NCBI GenBank assembly: GCA_003427395.1
Contig: BFEA01000364.1
Coordinates: 1,274,536 to 1,328,594 of the forward strand
From: Chara braunii
Lineage: Eukaryota > Streptophyta > Charophyceae > Charales > Characeae
Direction of reading: 5' to 3'
DNA length: 54,059 nt
In this document: positions 21,511-30,293 of the stretch, piece after piece
How positions within the stretch are numbered: the stretch's first letter is position 1
How the letters are laid out: the number at the start of each line of letters is the position of its first letter
Made by a program: the position numbers and the translations under genes
The notes under the pieces: generated by a model
The model's input: only the letters and a program-made list of their open reading frames with translations
What the model was told of the DNA's origin: nothing
Database searches by the model: none

Positions 21511-21799
21511 ATGCCTAATGTAAGCTGGGGGTAAGGAGTTCAATCATTGAGAGATCATGAACTATTGTTTATTCAGGTTGACTTTGGGATGGTGAGAGTA
21601 CTTACCTTTGTGGTTTGGCCTGCATGTGATTGAGTGAGGCTACTACTTAGTCTGAGTTTCAGTTTGATAGATAGTTGCTTTAGTCGCTCGCCACATGCTA
21701 GAGCCATAGGAGTTAGTTTCAATTCCTGCATTTTCTGAGCTAAGTTTTGTATACTTAGGTCAATTTTTGCATTTTCTGGGAACTTTTCTTATTCTTGGC

Positions 21800-22235
21800 T
21801 TTGTATAAATCTTGGCAAGCCACTTTCTCACGGGAAGCTCTGCCGAAATTTCTGCAAATCCAAAGAGTTAGTCAAATCTTGCTTGTCCAAACTTAACTTG
21901 TCTTTCTAACTTAGTAAAAATTTGGAAAGCCTCCTTTTCTAAAGGGAGTGCTGCCCAAATTTTTACAAAGTCGGGGAGTTAGTCAAATTTATGACTTCTC
22001 AAAAGTTCAACTTGTCAAGATTTCATATATTGCTTAGTAAAATTCTGGGAAGCCTCCTTTTTTAAGGGCAGTGCTGCCCAAAATTTTGTTAATTCAGGGA
22101 GTTAGACAAAATTTGGACTTTGGAGAGTCAAGGGTTATTTCTTATTTCATATTTGGGCTTATATAAATTCTGAGAGGGCACTTTTCCTACGGGAAGCGCT
22201 GCCGAAATTTTCCTGTTTTCAGAGGAGTTATATTA
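21800..22235 (+). repeat. second array: four ~110-bp spaced structured units
   Basis: Four units start near 21,806, 21,913, 22,035 and 22,158. Each has AATTYTGG-like sequence, then AGCC or GGGC, a CTTTTCTAAAGGG-like loop, GTGCTGCC, AAATTTT and a tail GAGTTAGTCAAAT. The left AAATTTGG..AGC and right GCTGCCCAAATTT parts are complementary, so each unit can fold into a hairpin of about 50 bases. The same four occur in the 3' LTR at about 40,309-40,740. Confidence 0.7.
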
Positions 22236-22245
22236 TTTTCGACAG

Positions 22246-22830
22246 GTGGTGCTAGAGAGTATTATAAGGAGGTGTGCTATGGAGGTTTATCCCCCATATG
22301 CTGATGATTTAGCCTGGGCATTTGACCTATCTTATGTTACAGGTCCTTTGGGTTGTTTGATTGAAGGTCATGACTAGATTCAACTTGATCCCTTGAGGAT
22401 CATTTATCTTTTATCACTGATAACAAGTCGGTTGCCGTTTCGTCTGTTTATGACTCAATCTCAACTCCACTCCCTCACTCGACCTAAAAGGCTTTAGCCC
22501 TGGTGATTTTATTTTGTTTCATTATGGTTTCACCCGGACTTTTATTGAATGACCATTTAACAGAGGTACTGAGTATTTAATTAAGTTTCGTTGGACAGGA
22601 GGTTGGGGCTTGCATGGCTAAAGCGAAGGGTATGAGTGTTGAAGATGGTTGGGGTTGACTCCGTGTAGTGCGTGGGCTGTTGATTGACTCGTTGATTTGA
22701 TTCGCAGGTATGTGCTATGAATCAGATTCTGGATGTGGTTGCCCTGTGATCACATATATACGTATGGCTGTGAGGGACCCCAATGAGACTGTGAGAAGTG
22801 ATCGTCACATACTTCGCCCTGTTATATATG
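22246..22830 (+). pseudogene. relic of a spliced coding sequence inside the LTR
   Basis: After TTTTCGACAG, a plausible 3' splice site, a frame opens at 22,246, passes ATG at 22,279 (MEVYPPYADDLAWAFDL), meets TAG at 22,375 and continues open to 22,497. It then resumes one base shifted (GFSPGDFILFHYGFTR, then FIE-stop-PFNRG; the 3' LTR has TGG for that stop at the equivalent place). A GTATGAG...GATTCGCAG span at about 22,630-22,708 looks like an intron, followed by MCYESDSGCG. In the first block most differences between the two LTRs are synonymous (four of six that I counted). I do not recognise the protein. It may be captured host or transposon sequence. Confidence 0.4.
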
Positions 22831-23925
22831 CATAAATATGAGTATACTTGGGATGAATACTTGCATTGGCTAAAGGGCCCCCGTACTAAAACCGTGCTCA
22901 GGGGTTAAGACTAAAAGGCATAGGGAAGGTCCTTCCTTTTTATTGGTTTTACTTCTTATGGATTTTCTTAGTCGGACGTTGGTCCTGGGCCGGGATTCAA
23001 GGTCCTTGTCCAGGACATCCCAAGCCCTAGGCTCTGCAGGGGTTTTCCCTCGCGCAGAGCCTATTTGCCTTGCTTGCAGAGACGCTCAGACTAAAGGCCG
23101 GAGATCTCGCGGCGGCTGCACGACTATTCCTTCAACCGTGCAATGTCGTGAAGGATTAGACCCTCACGACACTTTGAGTCTGACACTTAAGTGTCATACG
23201 CGGTACTCGGATCCACGAGGGACCGCTTGATTATGGGCACTACATAGTACGCCATCATTGTGACCGCTTGCGTACGCTTGCATAGCGAGTCGATATGAGT
23301 CTGCCCTGCGTCCGCACAAATTTATATCAAGTCTCGCGCGTGACGCCTATCCGATTTCCGTATCAGGAAGTTATGGGGCGGCTACCGNGGGGCTAGGNGC
23401 GTTGTCNCNTTGTTCATATTGTGTTGTCTCGTATGTGTGTGTGTGGGTTTTATTTTTTGTGTTCGTTAAGTGGTGTGCGCGTGGTGTGTGGGATGCGTCC
23501 TAGTCGACCGACAATGAGCCGCGCTTGGTACTTCAGCCCCCCATGATGCTGGTTCGCGTACAAGTCCGATAGAGGCGCATTACCGCGCGTACCCCTTATG
23601 CTACAGCGAACGAGAAACGCCCTCGGCTGGTCGACCTCTGCGATTGCAACTGATTAACTTTCGTACTGTGGGCTGGTAGCTCGGCGGGGATACGCCCACC
23701 GAAGGGAAGTGACAACTCTCGTAAGGTGTAGGTAAGCTGCGCCTCGCGTAGGCCCTATCCTGTCGTAGGGGCTCGTGAGAGGTCTGGCTGGCGCACTCGG
23801 CCGGAGCGGCTTGTGAAAGCTTCATGTATATCGCGACAGAGGATTTTTAGTCCAACTCCTGCGTGACGCGGCTAGGAGGGTCCCGCGCTGCCCTGGTGCG
23901 GTGCCGAACCGATGCGCTCGACAGG

Positions 23926-23944
23926 TGGCGCCGTTGCCGGGGAT
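23926..23944 (+). promoter_or_regulatory. primer-binding site for tRNA-Asp
   Basis: TGGCGCCGTTGCCGGGGAT is the exact complement of the last 19 bases (CCA included) of plant cytosolic tRNA-Asp as I know it. It starts two bases after the LTR end, the usual place. The same primer is used by plant Athila/Tat-type Ty3/gypsy elements. Confidence 0.92.
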
Positions 23945-24332
23945 AACGAAAAACCTACCGTTGTCCCTGGTGGAACGACATCCGGGTATGTGAAGTGAAT
24001 GGGAAAAAGGGATAAGGGAATGACGAGAAGGTAAGAAAAGGAAATGAGCGACTAAGTATAGGTGAGGAAGTTTACCTACCTGAGTTAGGGGAAGTATGAA
24101 GGACGATCGTGTTAACATTGGGTAAAGTATACAGTAAGGGTTAGGTAGAGCGGAAGAAGTTTACCTACCTGAGTTAGGGGAAGTATGAAGGACGATCGTG
24201 TTAACACTGGGTAAAGCATGCAGTAAGGGTTAGGTAGAGCGGAAGGAATAGACCGGTTAAGGTGTAATGGTGAATAAAGGGGTGTGCTTGTTTTTCTCTT
24301 ATCACGGAGCTTGAGGAGAAGAGTCTCTCAAG
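23945..24332 (+). repeat. retrotransposon leader with an 89-bp tandem duplication
   Basis: The untranslated leader lies between the primer site and the gag ATG. TTTACCTACCTGAGTTAGGG starts at 24,071 and again at 24,160. The 89-bp units are nearly identical (AACATTGGG versus AACACTGGG, GTATACAG versus GCATGCAG). This is the region where a packaging signal would be expected, though I cannot identify one. Confidence 0.85.
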
Positions 24333-26264
24333 ATGTCGCAGGGCGGCGGCGCGTCAGGTGCTCCCAAGAAAGGCCTGATGCTCGATGACCTTATCGCGGC
24401 TATTGACAGGTATGAAAAAAATCCGAGCAATATCCCCAAGGTCGATACCTTCCATTTTTGTGGGGAAAGAGTCTCAGAATGGCTGGAGCAGGTGGAACAA
24501 GCTCTGGTCGGGCGGTCGGATGTTGTAAACTTTCAGCGCATTCTCCAGTACGTTCTCCACAACTACCACCAGGAAGTGAAGAAAGTTATAGTTGCGGCCC
24601 AAGGTAGCTGGTAAAGGTTCAAGGAAGGAATGAAGAGGAAGTACCGCTTGGGAGATGGATTGTTGACCACCACGGACCTTGAGGCGATGAACAAGGAGGA
24701 CTTTACGACGATAGGGACCTTTGTTCAGGAATTCAAGAAGAGGTCGCGAAAGGTCCATGGGATTTCGGAGGAGGCGCAGTGCGCCATTTTTCTGGGGCTA
24801 CTCACGGCATCGGAGGCCGTTGAGTTAACAAGACACGGAGAATGTAGCACCAAGCTCACCTGGACCACCATTGACAGAGGGGTGGAAGTTGGATGTTTGG
24901 ACCAGGTGGAGCAACGTCAGGTACGCCTGCAAAGGCAGAAGAGAAAGGAAAGAGATGCGACCGCTTCTGGGACCCCGGGGGTAAGAAGGATTGTTACAGA
25001 CGTATTGGCACAACTAGGATATGCAATTGAACCGGTGGTGCAAAGGAGGGTGGTGACGGATGTCAAAGTGAAAGGAAAGGAGCCGGTGATAGAGGAGGCT
25101 GTTCAGGAAGAGCTCTGGGAAGAGGCAGAGCCGGTGCTGCAGCACCTGACGAAGGTCCAGCGCAAAGTGCGTAATTTAGCGCAGGGCGGACAGGGATCAG
25201 GAAAAGCTTAGGGCGGACACGCGCCTCAGGAGGTGGCGGCAGCTCCTTCAAATGTGGCTGCTCCATCGTCTAGTACGAGCCCCTCGCAAGGAGGGGCGCC
25301 CTCATACGGACTGTGACCCTGGCCGGTGATCAATGCAATTGTGCCATGGGGTAGTCCACCACCGGTAGCCGGACCACAAATAAGTATGCCGCCACCTATC
25401 TACCTCGCAGCTAAGGCCCAGCCTGTGGCCCCGCCGCCATCACCTGCTCCCAGCTCACAGGGAAGCGTGCCTGGATGTGGGAACCAGGGGCAGGGCAACC
25501 AAGGAAATAGAGGGAGGGGTGGAGGTAGAGGGCGAGGCAGGAATTGCGACGGAAGAGGAGGGCAATGGAATGGTCAAGGCCGAGGAAATCAAGGCCAAGG
25601 GTACCAAGGCCAACGGTATCAAGGCCAGGGGGATCAGGGAAGTTAGGGGTATGAGAGACCCCGTTTTGACTGGAGGACGGTCATCTGCCAGCATTGTGAC
25701 CAGCAAGGCCACACCATAAGGTTCTGTAAAATAAGGCGGGAAGACGAGAAAAGCGGGCTGATCTCCTCCACTATGGATGGGAACATTTACGATCAGTTTG
25801 GGGAGGCCATTGACAGAAGGCTTGGAGGGGTGAGGGCGGAAGCCCAGCGAAGGGCGGCAGCTGGGCCACCACCCCCTGCTATGTTCAGGCTATGGCAGGA
25901 AAAGGAGGAACCACCGATTGGAGTGGAGGAAGTGGGGAGCGACGAGGAAGTGACTCAAGGGCTACGAGGAGGAAGTAAGACGGGAGAGCCCATAATCATC
26001 AAGTCAGATGACGAGGATGAGGAAGAAAGAATGGAACCTCCGTCCGTCTTGTTGGGGAAAATGGAGGACCTGCTGGATAAGATGGGGAGGTACCAACAGA
26101 AGTTGGTGGGTCTCTGTGAGGAAGTGAGGAAATTGAAATCTAGCATCCCCAAGGTGTTCCTCTACGACTCCGGTCCGGAATAAAAAAGAAAGGAGGCCGT
26201 GAAAGTGGAAGATGACGATGATGAAGAGGAAGAAGACGAGAGGCTGCGCCGAGAAGAGGATTAG
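24333..26264 (+). pseudogene. gag: gag polyprotein (decayed, one frame with six stops)
   Basis: One continuous frame from ATG 24,333 runs through stops at 24,612, 25,209, 25,314, 25,644, 26,181 and 26,262. The N-terminal part contains FCGERVSEWLEQVEQAL and, after the first stop, F-x-x-G-M-K-x-x-Y and FVQEFKKRSRKV, as in retrotransposon capsid domains. A Pro-rich and then Gly/Gln/Arg-rich region (25,330-25,645) leads to a zinc knuckle CQHCDQQGHTIRFC (25,686-25,727, CX2CX4HX4C). The tail is acidic and coiled-coil-like (26,040-26,150). An intact Gag would build the particle and bind RNA. The stops make this copy non-functional as it stands. Confidence 0.85.
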
Positions 26265-27329
26265 AAAGCGGAGCAGTGGGCGAGGAAAAAGGGAACCAGG
26301 GGAGAGGTCGAACCGGTCGTGCGCGACGGACCGCTCAAAAGGAAGAAATATGTGGTTCGCTTGGAAGAGGGATTTGACGTAGAGAAGGTGATCGACCGGC
26401 TGCTGGAAGGGCATAATGACCTCATGATCCTGAAGGAAATCCTAGCGTCAGCCCCTCGACTCCTCGATGAACTGAAGGGGAGATTGTCGAGGCGCCTGGT
26501 GCCCAATGTCCACCTGGGTACGATCCTGCCCAAGGAGGCTGAGTGGGCAGAGTCGGGTACGAAAATGGACTGCAAGTGTGTAGCCTGCGGCACGGTGGAT
26601 TTAGTGGTGAAAGGTTCCAAGTGCGCGGCAATGGTGGACACCGGGGCAGAGATGAACATTATTCGGGAGGTGGACGCGACAAGATTCGGGCTGGATATAG
26701 ACCGTTCTGACTGCGGTATTCTGCATGGAGCCAGCTGTAAGGCCGTGTTTTGCGGGATAGCCTCGAATGTGCTCATCGAGGTTGGAAAGGTGAAGGCCAG
26801 GGCATGCTTCTTCATAATGCCGGACGTGGACCATGGAATCCTCCTGGGGAGGTCATTCCTAAGCAGGACGAAAACCGTGATGTTCAACAAACATGACGGG
26901 ACTCTAATCCTTCTCTTATGCGATCCTGCCTGCGAGAATTACGAGATAATTACCTGCAGGAATACAGGGTCAAGGAGTATAAGGAACCGACCCAATCCAG
27001 GATCATTCACGATTGAAGAGTCGGAAGGTGAGCGCCGGAGGCTCCGGGCAGAGCCCGAAGCAGGAGAGAGGGTGAAAGCATTTTCCCTCATCCTGTCGGA
27101 CGTTGGGAAAACCATGGACTTGGTGGCCGCGCATGAGATGGAAGATCCGGATGCCATCCAGGCTTTGAGAGAGCAGGTTTTAGAATGCCCCGAGGCAGGA
27201 AAGTTGGAGCTGGTATATCGGCTCCCGGGCAGCGGAAGGAACCCCGCATCAGTGCAAGCACAATCTGTGAGTCGACCTTTTTTAGGGGACGGCTCAAGCA
27301 GGGTTCCCAAAGGCGGTACAAGACGGTAG
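26265..27329 (+). CDS. retropepsin-type protease region of pol
   Basis: The region continues in the same frame as gag after the stop at 26,262. The active-site motif AAMVDTGAEMNII places the catalytic Asp at codon 26,637. Downstream HGILLGRSFL fits the conserved I-L-G segment near the end of retropepsins. The protease would cut the Gag-Pol polyprotein as a dimer. The open frame here is uninterrupted for about 355 codons and then runs out at TAG 27,327, while the RT region continues in another frame. Whether that frame change is programmed or mutational is not visible. It has no start codon of its own by design, since it is expected to be expressed from gag. Confidence 0.82.
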   Translation, partial: KAEQWARKKGTRGEVEPVVRDGPLKRKKYVVRLEEGFDVEKVIDRLLEGHNDLMILKEILASAPRLLDELKGRLSRRLVPNVHLGTILPKEAEWAESGTKMDCKCVACGTVDLVVKGSKCAAMVDTGAEMNIIREVDATRFGLDIDRSDCGILHGASCKAVFCGIASNVLIEVGKVKARACFFIMPDVDHGILLGRSFLSRTKTVMFNKHDGTLILLLCDPACENYEIITCRNTGSRSIRNRPNPGSFTIEESEGERRRLRAEPEAGERVKAFSLILSDVGKTMDLVAAHEMEDPDAIQALREQVLECPEAGKLELVYRLPGSGRNPASVQAQSVSRPFLGDGSSRVPKGGTRR

Positions 27330-28008
27330 ATAAGAAGTGCCGCCCGGTTTTCGTCCTCGTTACAGAAGATAAGGAGGCATACTACGAGAGGGAACGAGAA
27401 TTGATACGACGAATGAAGGAGAATGCTCTAGCACGGTCATGTCGTATCAACGAAAGGAATGAAGGGGAGTTGATTATAGGGGAGCCCGACTTCCTACAAC
27501 CTCAGGAGCGAACATTGATGGTGGAGTTGATGAAGAGGAGGCATCGCGCCTATGCGTTTAGTGACGAGGAGCACGGCAGGCTGGATGTGGACAAGATACC
27601 TATGATTCGTATCCACACCGTGCCACACGAGCCTTGGAACATGAGACGGGCGCGATATCCTAATCCTGACGAGGAAAAGAAGGTGGTGGACTATATCGAC
27701 GGCAAGATAAGTACGCACGTCGCCGACTATTCGAGTGGACCGTATGCGTCCCCGTGATTCTGCTTTATTAAGCCTAACGGGACGCTGCGGTGGGTGCAAG
27801 ATTTGCAAAGACTGAATGCGGTGACCGTGCGGGATGCTAGAGGGTTACACAATGCAGACGCACTGTCGGAATCCTGTGCTGGAAGACCTATAATTTCGCT
27901 TATAGACCTTTACTCAGGATACGATCAGTTTCTGGTCTACCCGCCGGACAGGCCAGTGACGGCTATGCACACGCCGCGAGGGCTAATCCACATGAACGTG
28001 ACACGGAA
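27185..28008 (+). pseudogene. reverse transcriptase, N-terminal half only
   Basis: This part reads in a different frame from protease. An N-terminal extension leads to a stop (TGA, about 27,755) inside the RT entry, where related elements probably have Trp. The fingers follow: FIKPNGTLRWVQDLQRLNAV, then IISLIDLYSGYDQFLV, whose Asp in the S-L-I-D-L-Y-S-G-Y motif is the first catalytic Asp, then TAMHTPRGLIHMNV. The sequence then jumps within about ten bases (around 28,002) to RNase H in a third frame. The PFGL, Y-x-D-D and thumb segments are deleted, so no polymerase activity is possible from this copy. Confidence 0.88.
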
Positions 28009-28686
28009 ACACGACCCTTCATTGTTCAAACAGATGCGGGGCCGACTGCCTTAGGGGGAGTTCTAATTCAGGCAGACATGGAAGGAAAGGAAAGACCCTT
28101 GCGATTTGAGAGCCGGACTTTCTGTACGACAACAGAGAGGAACTACTCTCAGTGCAAAAGGGAGACCCTTGCCGTCGTTCACTGTCTGCGGATCTTCCGA
28201 AACTACATCTTCGGTAGGAGATTTATTTTGAGAGTGGATCCGACCGCCCTGACCTACTCTCTAAGGAATTACGTTCCATCGGATCCGACGGTTGCCAGAT
28301 GGCTGACGTACATCTGGATGTTCAATTTCGAATTGGAACGGATTCCTGGTAGTAAGAACCGGGCAGACGGGCTGAGTCGGATCAACTGGGATAAACAGGA
28401 AGGGGAGGCGGTGGAGAATACGCCCCCAGTTGATGGATTTCTGGATCAGGAAGAACATGTCCGTCTTCACATCAACAAGTGGTCGCCGCGAGTGCCCAAC
28501 TGTGTAGGTTATCCTATCTGGCAAATGCCAAATGGGTACGAACGGAGGACTGAGCTAGTCCTCAAACCCTTTGAAGAAGAGGATCCCTGGGGTGGTAAGG
28601 ATGTTCAGTGGATGATGGCATTAGCGCTGGTCAGCTCGCATAACCTGGTGGAGGACATGACGACGATTGAGGAAGGACCTGGCTAG
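28009..28686 (+). pseudogene. RNase H domain of pol
   Basis: The frame begins RPFIVQTDAGPTALGGVLIQ with the first acidic residue. It continues with ESRTFCTTTERNYSQCKRE (the E of the R-E-T-L-A-V motif), FRNYIFGRRFILRVDPTAL and SKNRADGLSR, so all four D-E-D-D positions of a Ty3-type RNase H are present. It degrades the RNA strand of the replication hybrid. It is joined to the truncated RT by a deletion, and a TAG (28,684) separates it from integrase in the same frame. Confidence 0.85.
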
Positions 28687-30129
28687 GAAGAATGGCATGA
28701 GAACCTGATGGGAGGAATGTATCTCCTCGTCAACACGTTATTGCAGGAAAGCCTCGACCAGTCAGGCTCGTTGAACCCGGCAGGGAATGTGGACGAAGTG
28801 CCCGAGAGCCAGGACGACGAGTTCGAGGAGAGGGAGATTAAGGAGGCTTTTCGTGCAGAGGAGTACGACGGGATCTACCTAGAGCTGGGGCTTCTTCTGT
28901 CATGTGAAATGCGGCTAAGGGATGCAAGCGATAGGGCTCAGAGGATGCTGCAGCGCTATTTAGTGCGAGACGGCCACCTTTTCGTAAGAAGAGAAGTGGG
29001 AAATCCCAGGAGAGTCGTTTGCAGTAGGAACCACCAGATTGACGTCGTAGTAGCACTTCATGATGGCATTGCAGGAGGGCATCGAGGGGTACAAGCCACG
29101 TATGCCAAGATAAGTGATCTGTACTACTGGAATGGAATGATGGACATGGTCGAGAAATTCTGTCGATCCTGCGTACCGTGTCAGGAGAGATCTCGTTTGA
29201 GGCAAGGAGAGCCACTGCATCCAAGGCTAGAGCGAGAGGTGGGGGCTGTAGTGCATCTCGATTTACTTTTTATGCCGCTTGGGGATCAGGGCTATAACTA
29301 CATCTTCGATGCGCGCGATAACCTGTCTGGCTTCGTAGATGGACGTGCCATTCGTACCAAGACTGGTTCAGTCTTAGTTAGCTGCATCGAGGAGTACTAC
29401 CTGCGTTATCCTTTCGTCAGGGAGTTCGTAATGGACAGGGGATCAGAATTTACTTGCCAGGAGGTGCAGGAGTTGTTATCAAGGTATGGTGTAGTAGCTA
29501 ACTACACCACGGCTGCGCACCCCCAGGCGAACGCTCCGGTGGAAAGAGGGCACAGTACCATTACGAGTCTCCTGGCTAAGTGGACCGAAGGGAGACCTAA
29601 TCAATGGCCAAGGTACCTAAGGGCGACATTCTTCGTCGAGAACATTACAGTAAAAAGGTCCACCAAGTTCGCACCTGCGACGCTGTGGTATGGAAGGTAC
29701 GCCACCTTCCCTATCGAGAGTTTTCTTAAAACTTGGAGGCGCCAGGATCTGGAAGTCGACCTGTCCTTTGAGGAATTGCTCGACATTCGGGCGCGACAGA
29801 TAAGAGCGATAGAGGAAAGGATCCAGGAGGCGTCCGATCAAGTGGCTAGAAGTCGTATGGATGATAAGACTCGATGGGATGAGTCTGCTCGGGTGAGGAA
29901 AGTACCTCTGACAGTTGGGGATGTTGTGCTCCTTTACGATTCATCTTTGGAGAAGCAGTGATCCAGGAAACTCGATAAGAGGTGCTTAGGTCCTTACCGG
30001 ATCGTACGGGTCGGAGACTTCGGAGCGTACCAGATTGAGGAGCTAAATGAGACTGAGTGGAAGGATTGGGTATCTGAAACGCGACTGAAGAAATTCGTGG
30101 CGAGAGAAGAGGTAAGAGAGATGACCTGA
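28687..30129 (+). pseudogene. integrase
   Basis: This is in the same frame as RNase H. A zinc-binding H-H-C-C region is visible: HDGIAGGHRGVQATYAK followed by CRSCVPC. The catalytic triad is D (HLDLLF, codon 29,260), D (FVMDRGSEF, codon 29,434) and E (APVERGHST, codon 29,542), with DX35E spacing. A TGA at 29,959 interrupts the C-terminal part. After it the same frame reads RCLGPYRIVRVGDFGAYQI, a GPY/F-type module, and ends at 30,127. No chromodomain is seen. The long frame 28,708-29,961 is otherwise intact. It would insert the cDNA copy into the genome. The likely Trp-to-stop change suggests a single mutation. Confidence 0.9.
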
Positions 30130-30293
30130 CTGCTTTTAGAATAGAAGTAATAGGGTGTGTAGGTCAGATAGGTTGTATGCTGCATGAGTATGGTCTGGTC
30201 TGGGCTTGCTTGATTGTCACCTGTTTGCTTACCCCAATGTGTGCCTGTTGTCTCCTTCGCCTGTTGTGCAGGTCTGACTTTACGAAGACAGCC
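30130..30293 (+). other. short intercistronic spacer between pol and ORF2
   Basis: About 160 bp between the integrase stop and the ORF2 ATG. The stretch TTGCTTACCCC...TTGTGCAG|GTCTG just upstream of the ATG has the look of a 3' splice site. ORF2 might therefore be expressed from a spliced subgenomic RNA; this is inference only. Confidence 0.4.

Larger units (their letters stand above)
16443..23923 (+). repeat. 5' long terminal repeat, 7,481 bp
   Basis: The ends are TGTCGGTGCG and GCGCTCGACA, giving a 5-bp inverted terminal pair with TG...CA. It is colinear with 34,976-42,415 throughout. By eye the copies differ at scattered positions plus small indels, one of which is a 37-bp repeat unit. 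LTRs are normally a few hundred bases to about 5 kb, so this is extremely long. It contains the U6-derived module (17,721-17,893), tandem repeats, two hairpin arrays (about 20,570-22,235) and a spliced-ORF relic (22,246-22,830). Several single unresolved bases (for example 19,441 and 19,517) suggest short-read assembly trouble. U3/R/U5 limits and promoter are not determined. Confidence 0.93.
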
